From assembly GCA_903838055.1 (NCBI GenBank), contig CAILWV010000051.1, positions 1 to 50,234 on the forward strand: 50,234 bases of DNA. Direction: 5' to 3'. The number at the start of each line of letters is the position of its first letter. Positions within the stretch are counted from its first letter, which is position 1. The stretch is from an uncultured Bacteroidota bacterium (GTDB taxonomy: Bacteria; Bacteroidota; Bacteroidia; Flavobacteriales; Flavobacteriaceae). Position numbers and translations under genes: made by a program. The notes beneath the pieces are model-generated. The model had not been told where the DNA came from and did no database searches. It saw only the letters and a list, made by a program, of their open reading frames with translations. Positions 27,124 through 36,434 of the stretch are shown here, piece after piece.

Positions 27124-27939
27124 ATGTACCCTTTGAAACAAATAACTTCCATACAAAATCCTTTAATAAAAACCTTGTTGCAATTGCAGGAAAAAGCAAA
27201 AGCGCGCAAGCAATCTGGAACTTTTATTATTGAGGGAAAACGAGAAATTGAATTGGCATTAAAAGGAAAGTATGAACTTGAAACCATTCTATTTCTACCG
27301 GAATTGATTACTGAAAAAGAAATTAACTTTCTCTATAGAGGAATAGATCAAAGTCAAGCAGAATTAATTGAAATAAACAAAGAAGTATATCAAAAATTAG
27401 CTTACCGAGACACTACCGAAGGAATTATTGCAATATCAAAATCGAAACCATTAGCATTATCCGATTTAAAATTACCTAACAATCCATTGATTTTAATACT
27501 AGAATCAATAGAAAAACCAGGAAATATTGGAGCAATGCTTAGAACATGTGATGCCGCCAATATTGATGCGGTTATAATTGCAAATCCGAAAACTGATTTA
27601 TATAATCCGAATATTATTCGTTCAAGTGTGGGGTGCCTCTTCACTAATCAAATTGCCTCAGGCACAACAGAGGAAGTGATTCAGTTTTTGAAAGATCAAA
27701 AAATAAATATTTACAGTGCTACATTACAAAATTCGAATTCATATCACACTCAAAATTACAAAACGCCCACTGCAATTGCTGTAGGTACAGAAGCTACTGG
27801 ACTTTCGCAAGCATGGCGCGATAATGCAACTCAAAATATTATAATTCCGATGCAAGGGCAAATCGATTCTATGAATGTTTCGGTTGCTGCTGCTATCCTG
27901 CTATTTGAAGCCAAAAGACAACGCGGTTTTCAGGCATAA
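27124..27939 (+). CDS. TrmH/SpoU-family RNA 2'-O-methyltransferase
   Basis: A 271-residue SPOUT methyltransferase. The N-terminal half (about 1-100, ITSIQNPLIKTLLQLQEKAK and FIIEGKREIELALKG) is an RNA-binding substrate domain. The catalytic half has motif 1 EKPGNIGAMLRTCDAANIDA, motif 2 VGTEATGLS and motif 3 IPMQGQIDSMNVSVAAAILL, which form the trefoil knot that holds SAM. It likely methylates a ribose in rRNA. A serine hydrolase gene follows by 14 nt and may be co-transcribed. Confidence 0.92.
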   Translation: MYPLKQITSIQNPLIKTLLQLQEKAKARKQSGTFIIEGKREIELALKGKYELETILFLPELITEKEINFLYRGIDQSQAELIEINKEVYQKLAYRDTTEGIIAISKSKPLALSDLKLPNNPLILILESIEKPGNIGAMLRTCDAANIDAVIIANPKTDLYNPNIIRSSVGCLFTNQIASGTTEEVIQFLKDQKINIYSATLQNSNSYHTQNYKTPTAIAVGTEATGLSQAWRDNATQNIIIPMQGQIDSMNVSVAAAILLFEAKRQRGFQA

Positions 27940-27953
27940 AAAACTCCCAAATT

Positions 27954-29504
27954 ATGAACTATAAATTACTATTTGCTTTACTAATTACTACCCTTGGAGT
28001 CAAAGCTCAAATTACAGAATCAAAACTAGATGATGTTGTAAATAGAACAATGAAAACATTCAATGTTCCTGGCATTGCTGTTGCAATCGTGAAAGATGGC
28101 AAAGTAGTAATCTCTAAAGGATATGGTGTTACCAATATTAAAACACAACAAAAAGTTGACGGAAATACTCTTTTTGGAATTGCTTCTAACAGTAAAGCAT
28201 TTACCTCAGCTGCATTGGGAATGCTTGTAGACGAAAAGAAAATCAATTGGGACGATAAAGTAGTTAAATACATTCCTGAATTTAAAATGTATAATGATTA
28301 TGTCACAAACGAATTTACTATTCGAGATTTACTTACCCATAGAAGTGGCCTTGGTTTGGGTGCAGGAGATTTAATGATATGGCCTGATGGACATAATTTC
28401 ACTCCAAAAGACATTATAAAAAATATACATTTTCTGAAACCTGTTTCTGCTTTTAGAACAAAATATGATTATGATAACTTATTGTATGTAATTGCTGGCG
28501 AAGTTATTGAACGAGTTTCTGGCAAAACATGGTGTGAATTCATAGATGCAAGAATATTAAAACCTTTGCAAATGGATCATAGTGCTGCTTCATGGCGCTT
28601 TTTGAAAGATACTACTAATACAATTGTACCTCACGTTCCTACTAACGGAAAGTTAGAAGTAATAAAACGTTATACCAACCCAATATTTGATGCTGCAGCA
28701 GGAATTTATACAAGTACCAACGATTTAAGCAAATGGGTAATTACTCAATTAAATCACGGAAAATATGGTGCAAATAATGAAAATCATTTGTTTAGTGAAG
28801 GAGTTCAAAAAGACATGTGGAGTCCACAAACTATTTTGCCATTAAATAATATGAAGCCTTATAGCTGCAATTTCAAAGCCTATGGATTAGGCTGGCAGTT
28901 GACTGATATAAATGGGCATTTACAAGTTTCCCACACCGGTGGATTAGATGGAATTGTAACCCAAACAATTATGATTCCGGATTTACAATTGGGAATAATA
29001 GTTTTAACCAACCAACAATCAGGTTCAGCATTTAATGCAATTTCCAATACTATTAAAGATAGTTATCTTGGATTGCATTTTCCTGATCATGTAGTAACAC
29101 TAAGTTCTGGCAGAAAACAAGTTGAGGAAAATGCTGATAAGATAACGGAGGAAGTTTGGGCTAAAGTCAACCAAAATATTATTAGTAATAATCAACTAGA
29201 ACCAAAAAAAATCACAGGTATTTATCAAGATAATTGGTTTGGAAAAATAATTATTCGCCAAACCAAAGGAACTTTACGTTTTCAATCAGAACGTTCACCA
29301 AGACTTACAGGTTCTATTTTTTACTATAAAGAGAACAACTATGCCGTTAAATGGGATAATCGTAGTTTAAATGCAGACGCTTTCATACATTTTGATATTG
29401 ATGCTAATGGTATTGCTACTCATTTTAAAATGGAAGCAATATCCCCATTAACAGATTTTAGTTTCGACTTTCAAGATTTAGATTTTTCAAAAGATTTGGA
29501 GTAA
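27954..29504 (+). CDS. Serine hydrolase, class C beta-lactamase-like
   Basis: A 516-residue exported enzyme (signal peptide about 1-18, ending VKAQ). The penicilloyl-serine motifs are present: GIASNSKAF (SxxK), YDYDNLLY (YxN) and SHTGGLDG (HTG). A C-terminal beta-rich DUF3471-like domain (about 410-516, ITGIYQDNWFGKIIIRQ) follows. Relatives are carboxypeptidases or esterases of the periplasm as often as beta-lactamases, so resistance should not be assumed. Confidence 0.88.
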   Translation: MNYKLLFALLITTLGVKAQITESKLDDVVNRTMKTFNVPGIAVAIVKDGKVVISKGYGVTNIKTQQKVDGNTLFGIASNSKAFTSAALGMLVDEKKINWDDKVVKYIPEFKMYNDYVTNEFTIRDLLTHRSGLGLGAGDLMIWPDGHNFTPKDIIKNIHFLKPVSAFRTKYDYDNLLYVIAGEVIERVSGKTWCEFIDARILKPLQMDHSAASWRFLKDTTNTIVPHVPTNGKLEVIKRYTNPIFDAAAGIYTSTNDLSKWVITQLNHGKYGANNENHLFSEGVQKDMWSPQTILPLNNMKPYSCNFKAYGLGWQLTDINGHLQVSHTGGLDGIVTQTIMIPDLQLGIIVLTNQQSGSAFNAISNTIKDSYLGLHFPDHVVTLSSGRKQVEENADKITEEVWAKVNQNIISNNQLEPKKITGIYQDNWFGKIIIRQTKGTLRFQSERSPRLTGSIFYYKENNYAVKWDNRSLNADAFIHFDIDANGIATHFKMEAISPLTDFSFDFQDLDFSKDLE

Positions 29505-29616
29505 AATTAATAAGGTTTACTATTAACTAAATTTAACTCTGTTATTTTAAAAAAAATGCTTTTTTTGGTCCATTTTCAATAATTATTTCTACTTTTATCT
29601 AATTGAAGAACCTGCC

Positions 29617-31836
29617 ATGATCGAGATAAATTTAGAAGAAGAAAAAAAAGCATTAACACGAGAATACAAGCAACTATTACGCATTAGTTATCAAACACTT
29701 ACTCCTGAAGATAAAAAATTAATTCGGAAAGCATTTGATGTTGCTGTAGATGCTCACAAAGACCAGCGAAGAAAATCGGGGGAAGCTTATATTTTTCATC
29801 CGATAGGAGTTGCCAAAATTGTGGCTTCTGAAATTGGCTTAGGTCCTACTGCTATTGCGGCTGCTTTACTTCACGATGTTGTAGAAGATACTCCAATAAC
29901 TATTGAAGATATTGAAAAGCAATTTAATCCTAAAATTGCTCAATTGGTAGAAGGATTAACCAAAATTTCACAGGTTAAAAAAGACATGAACATCTCAATG
30001 CAAGCGGAAAATTTCCGTAAAATGCTTTTAACTCTTAACGATGATGTTCGAGTAATCTTGATAAAAATAGCCGATCGTTTGCACAATATGCAAACTATGG
30101 ATTCGATGCCCGATTATAAACAGGTTAAAATTGCTTCTGAAACCCTATACATATATGCTCCGCTTGCCCATCGTCTTGGTCTATATAATATTAAAACCAA
30201 ACTTGAAGATTTAGGTTTAAAATATACAGAACCTAAAGTATTTGATGATATTGTAAGTAAAATTAAAGAAACAAAGGAAGAACAAGACGAATATATAAAA
30301 TTGGTTTCTAATGTACTTAAGAAAACATTAAACGAAGAAGGAATAGAATATATAATTAAAGGAAGACCAAAATCTATATATTCTATTCGAAGAAAAATGC
30401 TTGCGCAAAATGTTACTTTCGATGAAGTTTATGACAAATTTGCATTAAGAATAATTTATAAATCAAATCCCCATGAAGAAAAATTCTTAGCATGGAAAAT
30501 TTATTCTATAGTAACTGATCATTATAGACCTAGCCCAAGTAGATTGAGAGATTGGATTTCTTCTCCAAAATCAACTGGATATGAAGCCCTTCACATTACT
30601 GTAATGGGACCTAAAGGAAGATGGGTAGAAATTCAGGTGCGCAGTGAACGTATGGATGAAATTGCAGAAAAAGGATATGCTGCACATTACAAATATAAAC
30701 AAGGCACTACCGAGGAAAATGGTTTAGATGTTTGGTTGAATTTACTAAAAGAAGCTTTGGAAAATTCAGAAACCAATGCTGTAGACTTTGTTGAAGATTT
30801 TAAAATGAATCTATATGCTAAAGAAATCTTTGTCTTTACTCCCAAAGGAGAAATAAAATCATTGCCTAAAGGCGCTACTTCATTAGATTTTGCTTTTAGT
30901 ATTCACTCAGAAATCGGAATTAAAACTAGAGGAACACGTGTAAATGGTAAATTGGTACAACTCAACCACGAACTAAAAAGTGGAGATCAAATAGAAGTTA
31001 TTACATCGCCAAACCAAAAACCAACTATCAACTGGCTAGATTATGTTACTACTTCTAGGGCTAAAAATAAAATTCGGAATGTTCTAAATGAAGATACCAA
31101 GAAAATAGCCGAGGAAGGAAAAGAATTACTTACAAGAAAATTAAAACACTTAAAAATCATCTTAAGTGAAGCTGTTATTAATGAATTAGTTATTTTTTTC
31201 AAACTAAAAACAAGTTTAGATTTGTTTTACCGTGTTGGAATTGGCGCTATTGAAAACCAACAGTTGAAAGACTATGCAGCACAAAAAAGTAATACGCTAA
31301 TAAATTTCTTTAAGAACAAAATAAAACGTTCACCAAGTTCTTCCCCAGAAAATATTCATAAACAGGAGCTAAGCAGCAACTATGATTTGCTAGTTTTCGG
31401 AAAAGAACAAGACCGTTTAGATTATAAATTATCCTCATGTTGTAATCCTATTCCGGGAGATGATGTATTCGGATTTGTTACAATTAACGAAGGAATTAAA
31501 ATACATAAAAAAGACTGTCCAAATGCTATTTCTATGCAGTCTAACTATGCATATAGAATTATGCAAGCCAAATGGATAGATTCATCACAACAAGAATTTA
31601 AAGCAATATTAAAAATTACTGGAATGGATACTTTAGGTTTGACAAACGAACTTACCAAAGTAATTTCTAACCAAATGCACGTAAATATTCAGAGTATTGC
31701 GCTAAGTGGAGATGCTGGAATTTTTTATGGACAAGTAACAGTGGTAGTTCAAAACAATACTATTTTGAAAAAATTGATGGACAACATTAAAAAAATTGAT
31801 GGTATTGAAAAAGTCACTCGTGTATATAAAAATTAA
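29617..31836 (+). CDS. Bifunctional (p)ppGpp synthetase/hydrolase, RelA/SpoT family
   Basis: A 739-residue stringent-response enzyme. The HD hydrolase domain (about 30-190) has AALLHDVVEDT with the metal ligands His86-Asp87. The synthetase domain (about 240-370) has GRPKSIYSIRRKM and STGYEALHITV. A TGS domain follows (IFVFTPKGEIKSLPKGATSL), then the helical and zinc-finger-like region with LSSCCNPIPGDDV and a C-terminal ACT domain. Both catalytic halves look intact, so it should both make and degrade ppGpp. Confidence 0.95.
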   Translation: MIEINLEEEKKALTREYKQLLRISYQTLTPEDKKLIRKAFDVAVDAHKDQRRKSGEAYIFHPIGVAKIVASEIGLGPTAIAAALLHDVVEDTPITIEDIEKQFNPKIAQLVEGLTKISQVKKDMNISMQAENFRKMLLTLNDDVRVILIKIADRLHNMQTMDSMPDYKQVKIASETLYIYAPLAHRLGLYNIKTKLEDLGLKYTEPKVFDDIVSKIKETKEEQDEYIKLVSNVLKKTLNEEGIEYIIKGRPKSIYSIRRKMLAQNVTFDEVYDKFALRIIYKSNPHEEKFLAWKIYSIVTDHYRPSPSRLRDWISSPKSTGYEALHITVMGPKGRWVEIQVRSERMDEIAEKGYAAHYKYKQGTTEENGLDVWLNLLKEALENSETNAVDFVEDFKMNLYAKEIFVFTPKGEIKSLPKGATSLDFAFSIHSEIGIKTRGTRVNGKLVQLNHELKSGDQIEVITSPNQKPTINWLDYVTTSRAKNKIRNVLNEDTKKIAEEGKELLTRKLKHLKIILSEAVINELVIFFKLKTSLDLFYRVGIGAIENQQLKDYAAQKSNTLINFFKNKIKRSPSSSPENIHKQELSSNYDLLVFGKEQDRLDYKLSSCCNPIPGDDVFGFVTINEGIKIHKKDCPNAISMQSNYAYRIMQAKWIDSSQQEFKAILKITGMDTLGLTNELTKVISNQMHVNIQSIALSGDAGIFYGQVTVVVQNNTILKKLMDNIKKIDGIEKVTRVYKN

Positions 31837-31899
31837 CTTTTATTAACAAGTAGTTTATAACTTTAAACTCTTAAATTTCTATTCTTCTAAACTAAAATT

Positions 31900-31907
31900 T
31901 ATCTTTG
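31900..31907 (+). promoter_or_regulatory. -7 element of the Fur-family gene, deciding its start
   Basis: TATCTTTG matches TAnnTTTG exactly and ends 6 nt before ATG 31914. Transcription should start at or very near the ATG. This makes the in-frame TTG at 31905, which lies inside the -7 element, an impossible start. No -33 TTG is evident. Confidence 0.55.
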
Positions 31908-31913
31908 CCAGAT

Positions 31914-32369
31914 ATGACACTAATTGCAACTGATAATAGTAAAAATCAAGAAATTGTAAAAAATGTTTTTACAGCTTATCTTGAAAAAAAAGGCCACCGA
32001 AAAACCCCGGAACGCTATGCTATTCTTCAAGAAATTTACGATAATCAAGAACATTTTGATATTGAAAATTTATACATCAAAATGAAAAATAAAAATTATC
32101 GAGTAAGTCGAGCTACTCTTTATAACACAATCGAATTATTACTTGATTGTGGATTGGTAAGAAAACACCAGTTTGGGCAAAACCAAGCACATTATGAAAA
32201 ATCCTATTTCGACAAGCAACACGATCATATTATAATGACAGATACAGGAGAAGTAATTGAATTTTGCGACCCTAGAATTCAAACAATAAAAAAAACCATA
32301 GAAGAAATTTTTAATATTGAAATTACAAACCACTCCTTGTATTTTTATGCCAATAAAAAAGAATTATAA
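31914..32369 (+). CDS. Fur-family transcriptional regulator
   Basis: A 151-residue metalloregulator. The winged helix is [20 protein letters not shown] followed by [20 protein letters not shown]. The metal-binding region is [20 protein letters not shown]; the CxxC that holds structural zinc in many Fur proteins is replaced here by T-x-x (MTDTG), so it binds metal through the His/Asp/Glu ligands only. I chose ATG 31914 because the promoter overlaps the upstream TTG. It is followed by purA after 58 nt, and purA may be co-transcribed. Confidence 0.9.
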   Translation: MTLIATDNSKNQEIVKNVFTAYLEKKGHRKTPERYAILQEIYDNQEHFDIENLYIKMKNKNYRVSRATLYNTIELLLDCGLVRKHQFGQNQAHYEKSYFDKQHDHIIMTDTGEVIEFCDPRIQTIKKTIEEIFNIEITNHSLYFYANKKEL

Positions 32370-32427
32370 TTGGTTTAATGCTCAACTAATAAAAACAAAT
32401 TAACTACAAACATAAACACACAACACA

Positions 32428-33699
32428 ATGACCGTAGATTTACTACTCGGATTACAATGGGGAGACGAAGGAAAAGGAAAAATTGTAGACGTATTAACTT
32501 CTAAATATGATATTATTGCTCGTTTTCAAGGTGGGCCAAATGCAGGACACACACTTGAATTTGATGGAATTAAACACGTTTTGAGAACCATTCCTTCCGG
32601 GATTTTTCATGATAATAACATTAATGTTATTGGGAATGGCGTTGTTATTGATCCTGTAGTTTTTAAAAGCGAAATTGATGGTTTAGCAAAATTTAATTTG
32701 GACATAAAATCTAAATTAATAATTTCTAGAAAAGCACATTTAATACTTCCTACTCACCGTTTATTAGACGCTGCATCAGAAGCATCTAAAGGAAAAGCCA
32801 AAATTGGTTCTACATTAAAAGGAATTGGACCAACCTATATGGACAAAACTGGTAGAAACGGAATTAGAGTAGGCGATATCGAATTAGAAGATTTTAAAGA
32901 ACGATATAGAGCATTGGCAGACAAGCATGAAGCTATGATTGCATTTTACAATGTAGACATACAATACAATTTAGCCGAACTAGAAGCCGAATTTTTTGAT
33001 GCCATTGAAGATTTGAAAAAATTAATCTTTATAGATAGTGAAGAGTATTTGGCACAAGCACAAAAAGCAGGAAAATCTATTCTTTGTGAAGGAGCCCAAG
33101 GTTCTTTATTGGATGTAGATTTTGGAACCTATCCATTTGTAACCTCGTCTAACACTACTGCAGCTGGTGCTTGTACCGGCTTGGGGATAGCACCAAATAA
33201 AATCAAAGAAGTATTCGGAATTTTCAAAGCCTATACTACTCGCGTTGGCTCAGGACCTTTCCCTACTGAAGATTTTGAAGAAGCTGGAGATGTAATGGCA
33301 AAAGTTGGAAACGAATTTGGATCTGTTACTGGCAGAAAAAGACGTTGTGGTTGGTTGGATCTTGTTGCGTTAAAATATGCAATTCAAGTAAATGGAGTAA
33401 CACAATTAATGATGATGAAAGGCGATGTGCTTTCAGGATTTGAAACCTTAAAGGTATGCACCTCATATAATTATAAAGGTGAGGTTATTCAACATTTACC
33501 ATATAATATAGAAGAAGAAAACGTAACACCAATTTACACTGAATTTAAAGGTTGGCAAGCAGATTTAACTGGATTAACAACTTTTGATAGTCTCCCTAAA
33601 GAATTAAAAGACTATATAGAATTCATTGAAAAAGAAGTCGATGTTCCTATCAAAATAGTTTCGGTAGGACCTGACAGAAAACAAACAATTACAAGATAA
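32428..33699 (+). CDS. purA: Adenylosuccinate synthase
   Basis: PurA joins IMP and aspartate with GTP to give adenylosuccinate in AMP synthesis. The 423-residue protein has the N-terminal GDEGKGKIVD P-loop, FQGGPNAGHTL, the mid-domain IGSTLKGIGPTYMDK, the IMP/Mg region GAQGSLLDVDFGTYPFVTSS and VTGRKRRCGWLDLVAL near the C-terminus. All catalytic regions are present and the length is normal. A strong terminator follows. Confidence 0.97.
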   Translation: MTVDLLLGLQWGDEGKGKIVDVLTSKYDIIARFQGGPNAGHTLEFDGIKHVLRTIPSGIFHDNNINVIGNGVVIDPVVFKSEIDGLAKFNLDIKSKLIISRKAHLILPTHRLLDAASEASKGKAKIGSTLKGIGPTYMDKTGRNGIRVGDIELEDFKERYRALADKHEAMIAFYNVDIQYNLAELEAEFFDAIEDLKKLIFIDSEEYLAQAQKAGKSILCEGAQGSLLDVDFGTYPFVTSSNTTAAGACTGLGIAPNKIKEVFGIFKAYTTRVGSGPFPTEDFEEAGDVMAKVGNEFGSVTGRKRRCGWLDLVALKYAIQVNGVTQLMMMKGDVLSGFETLKVCTSYNYKGEVIQHLPYNIEEENVTPIYTEFKGWQADLTGLTTFDSLPKELKDYIEFIEKEVDVPIKIVSVGPDRKQTITR

Positions 33700-33715
33700 A
33701 AAGTTCTAAATACTA

Positions 33716-33750
33716 AGAATCCCCATTAGAAAATTTCTGATGGGGATTCT
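33716..33750 (+). terminator. Terminator of purA
   Basis: AGAATCCCCAT (33716-33726), loop of 13 nt, ATGGGGATTCT (33740-33750): an 11-bp perfect stem followed by TTATTT. It also works on the minus strand for the convergent dehydrogenase gene. Confidence 0.85.
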
Positions 33751-33774
33751 TTATTTAAAGAAATATTAAGAACA

Positions 33775-35178
33775 TTAATTATCCGGAAATATTTTCCCTG
33801 GATTTAATATATTGTTTGGGTCGAAAACATATTTAATTCGCTCCATTAGCTCAAGATGAACTTTAGAAAATGCAATATCCATAAAGTTTTTCTGCACATA
33901 TCCAATTCCGTGTTCCCCTGAAAGAGTTCCTTTTAGAGATACGGTTAATTCAAATATTTCTCTAATTCCTTTAGGCACTTCAATTTCCCAATTCTTATCT
34001 GTCATTTCACCTTTAATGATGTTAACGTGTAAATTTCCATCGCCTGCATGACCATAGCAAACCGATTTAAAGCCATATTTAACACCTATTTTTTTTATTC
34101 CGTTCAATAATTCAGGCAATACATATCTTGGTACTACAGTGTCTTCTTCTTTATAAATTGAATTCGATTTTACAGCTTCTGCAACCGAACGACGCATTTT
34201 CCATAAAGCATTTTTTTGATCATCTGTATCGGCAAAAAGCACTTCATCTATTTCAAATTGCTCTACAACACCCATTATTTTCTCGGCTTCTTGCATAAGA
34301 ATTTCAGGATAATTTCCATCAACCTCTATAAGCAAATGCGCTTGAACATTATCATCAACATTAATGCTAATAGTATCATTATATTTCAATGTCCAATCAA
34401 TGGCATCACGCTCCATGTATTCCAAAGCACTTGGCACAACGCCAGCTCTAAAAATAGCCGATACCGCTTCACATGCTTGTCCTGCATTATAAAAAGGGAC
34501 TAACATTAATATGTTGTTTGTGTGTTTAGGCAATAATTTCAAAACCACCTTTGTAATAACACCTAATGTTCCTTCACTTCCAACCATCAACTGGGTTAAA
34601 TTATATCCAGTAGAATTTTTCAAGGTATTGGCACCTGTCCAAATTATTTCACCGTTAGGCAAAACAACTTCTAAATTAAGTACATAATCTTTGGTAACTC
34701 CATATTTTACAGCACGAGCACCACCAGAATTTTCAGCAACGTTCCCTCCTATCCAGCAACTGCCTTGACTACTAGGATCAACAGGATAAAATAAACCTTT
34801 TTCAGCAACTGCTTCGCGTAGTACTTGCGTAATTACCGCAGGTTCTACAATGACTTGAAGATTTTGTTCGTCAATGTTTAAAATTTTATTTAACCGTTCC
34901 AATGACAAACCTATGCCTTCATAAATGCACAAAGCACCACCACTTAAACCTGTTCGGGCGCCTATTGGTGTTGTTGGAATTTTATATTCGTTTGCAATTT
35001 TTAATATAGCAGAAATCTCCTTGGCATTAGCGGGTTTAACGACAACACTTGGTGGAAAAACAAAATTCTCGGTTTCATCATGACCATAGTGATTTCGGGT
35101 TTCTTGGTCTACAAAAACGTAAGAAGAACCAACTACAGCAGTAAGTTTTTGAAGGATTTCTGGGTGCATTTGTATCAT
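33775..35178 (-). CDS. FAD-binding oxidoreductase, GlcD / D-lactate dehydrogenase type
   Basis: A 467-residue VAO-family flavoprotein. The FAD_binding_4 domain (about 30-220) contains TPIGARTGLSGGALC, FYPVDPSSQGSCWIGGNVAE and MVGSEGTLGVITKVVLKLLP. The C-terminal half is the FAD-oxidase C domain with GHAGDGNLHVNI and SGEHGIGYVQKNFM. It probably oxidises a 2-hydroxy acid such as D-lactate or glycolate. I start it at ATG 35178 (MIQMHPEIL), not at the hydrophobic 16-codon extension upstream (to 35226), which is not seen in the family. Confidence 0.88.
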   Translation of the reverse strand: MIQMHPEILQKLTAVVGSSYVFVDQETRNHYGHDETENFVFPPSVVVKPANAKEISAILKIANEYKIPTTPIGARTGLSGGALCIYEGIGLSLERLNKILNIDEQNLQVIVEPAVITQVLREAVAEKGLFYPVDPSSQGSCWIGGNVAENSGGARAVKYGVTKDYVLNLEVVLPNGEIIWTGANTLKNSTGYNLTQLMVGSEGTLGVITKVVLKLLPKHTNNILMLVPFYNAGQACEAVSAIFRAGVVPSALEYMERDAIDWTLKYNDTISINVDDNVQAHLLIEVDGNYPEILMQEAEKIMGVVEQFEIDEVLFADTDDQKNALWKMRRSVAEAVKSNSIYKEEDTVVPRYVLPELLNGIKKIGVKYGFKSVCYGHAGDGNLHVNIIKGEMTDKNWEIEVPKGIREIFELTVSLKGTLSGEHGIGYVQKNFMDIAFSKVHLELMERIKYVFDPNNILNPGKIFPDN

Positions 35179-35238
35179 AACTATTAGTAAGAAGTAAAAA
35201 TAGAAAAAAGAACTACAGAAATGCAAAAATAGAATACT

Positions 35239-35457
35239 TTATTCTTTATATTCTTTTGCTTTATTTAAAAAAACTATTAAATCAAATTCAAGAATTTCTA
35301 AAATTTTTTCTAGCATTTCAATGGTTAGTGGTGTTTTTCCATTTTCAATTCTTCCGTAACTTGTTTGAGAAAGATTAAGTTGAGAAGCCATATATTCTTG
35401 AGAATATTTTTTTTCTAGCCTATATTTTCGTAAAGATTTTTGCACCCAATGTACCAT
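35239..35457 (-). CDS. Small XRE-family helix-turn-helix regulator
   Basis: A 72-residue protein that is nearly all helix-turn-helix: LRKYRLEKKYSQEYMASQLN, then LSQTSYGRIENGKTPLTIEM with the recognition helix QTSYGRIENGK. It lacks a sensor domain. It is divergent from the bacteriocin-like locus, 259 nt before the first precursor gene, and is the only regulator nearby, so control of the duplicated promoter block is plausible but inferred. On the other side the dehydrogenase gene runs in the same direction. Confidence 0.85.
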   Translation of the reverse strand: MVHWVQKSLRKYRLEKKYSQEYMASQLNLSQTSYGRIENGKTPLTIEMLEKILEILEFDLIVFLNKAKEYKE

Positions 35458-35550
35458 ATTAATAAACTATAAAAGCAAAATGCTTATTAGTAAAACTTAT
35501 TATGATTTGGGGTACTACAATAATAATAAATTTTCTTTAGATAAACTAAC

Positions 35551-35746
35551 AAATTATTTTATGCATAACACGCATTATTTAGTCGTATAGCGTTTAGGTA
35601 ATGAATAAATTTTGGTTAAAATTTGTAATGAAAATTAGTTCTCGAGAAACTATTTGAAATTTGATAAAGGTTTGAACCTTTAAAAAAACTTTATTAATAA
35701 TTTAAAATTATTTATTATGAAAAAATTAGAATTAAATCAGATGGAA
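35551..35746 (+). repeat. 196-bp duplicated promoter-leader block, copy 1
   Basis: This block and 36239-36434 are the same length and differ at only about six positions. It contains a 9-codon open frame MHNTHYLVV (35561-35590), a near-palindrome TAGTTCTCGAGAAACTA (35636-35652), the inverted repeat AAAGGTTTGAACCTTT (35666-35681) and the first ten codons of the precursor gene. I find no exact TAnnTTTG element in it, so how it is transcribed is open; the hairpin may be an operator or a leader structure. Confidence 0.9.
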
Positions 35747-35884
35747 GGTCTGGAAGGGGGAATGAGTTCAGGTTGTAGTGGCGATGTAGGTCTAAGTGCA
35801 GTTGTAGGAGGAATGATAGCTGGGCCTTGGGGATACGTTATTGGAGGTGCTTGGGCTTATTATATAAGTCCTAAGTGTAATTAA
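35717..35884 (+). CDS. Bacteriocin-like precursor 1 with double-glycine leader
   Basis: A 55-residue peptide. The leader MKKLELNQMEGLEGG (1-15) has the conserved hydrophobic positions and GG end cut by C39 peptidases. The 40-residue core is rich in Gly and small hydrophobics (VVGGMIAGPWGYVIGGAWAY, with GxxxG-like spacing), starts with a Cys at 20 and ends with a Cys at 54, so one disulfide could link its two ends. Such cores resemble class II bacteriocins that insert in membranes; activity is inferred. It follows block copy 1. Confidence 0.8.
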   Translation: MKKLELNQMEGLEGGMSSGCSGDVGLSAVVGGMIAGPWGYVIGGAWAYYISPKCN

Positions 35885-35946
35885 CCAATTGTACAAGCCA
35901 ATAGGTCATGAATTTATTGGCTTGTATACTTTTATAAAATATTTTT

Positions 35947-36228
35947 ATGGAATTTTATATTGATGAAATTAAAAGCAAATTATTTGAATTTAACAAAATT
36001 AAAATATTATTAAGAGATGAAACTATTTGCATTTTTTCTAACTTTTTTTTTATAAAAATAAAAATAGTTGGGTCAAGTTGTGTAAGTTTTAACAGAACTT
36101 GGTTTCTAGGTATATTAGGAAAATTTATTTTTAAAGAAAAACACAAAGATTATTGTAATATATTTTTGATTTTAGAAAAATATTTTAAAGAAAATAAAAT
36201 AGATGTCGTTGATATGAAAAAAAATTAA
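35947..36228 (+). CDS. Hypothetical protein, candidate immunity protein
   Basis: A 93-residue Lys/Ile/Phe-rich protein, one moderately hydrophobic stretch (about 25-45) and a basic C-terminus. It has no leader or GG site. It lies 62 nt after precursor 1 and immediately before block copy 2. An immunity gene next to its precursor is the usual arrangement in bacteriocin loci, but no family is recognised, so this remains a position-based guess. Confidence 0.55.
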   Translation: MEFYIDEIKSKLFEFNKIKILLRDETICIFSNFFFIKIKIVGSSCVSFNRTWFLGILGKFIFKEKHKDYCNIFLILEKYFKENKIDVVDMKKN

Positions 36229-36238
36229 ATAAACAAAT

Positions 36239-36434
36239 AAATTATTTTATGCATAACACGCATTATTTAGTCATATAGCGTTTAGGTAATAAATAAATTT
36301 TATTTAAAATTTGTGATGAAAATTAGTTCTCGAGAAACTATTTGAAATTTGATAAAGGTTTGAACCTTTAAAAAAACTTTATTATTAATTTAAAATTATT
36401 TATTATGAAAAAATTAGAATTAAATCAGATGGAA
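36239..36434 (+). repeat. 196-bp duplicated promoter-leader block, copy 2
   Basis: The second copy has the same order as the first: the 9-codon frame (MHNTHYLVI here, one conservative change), the CTCGAG near-palindrome, the AAAGGTTTGAACCTTT inverted repeat and the leader codons. After codon 10 the two precursors no longer match. Copy 1 and copy 2 are 688 bp apart, start to start. Confidence 0.9.

Noticed and set aside
27954..29504. An antibiotic-resistance beta-lactamase
   Set aside because: Class C-like motifs are shared with many peptidases and esterases; the added DUF3471-like domain points away from a resistance enzyme.
35660..35700. AAAGGTTTGAACCTTT as a terminator before the precursor gene
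   Set aside because: It is followed by an A-run, not a T-run, on the coding strand, and lies in a leader that must be transcribed if the promoter is upstream. An operator or leader hairpin is more likely.
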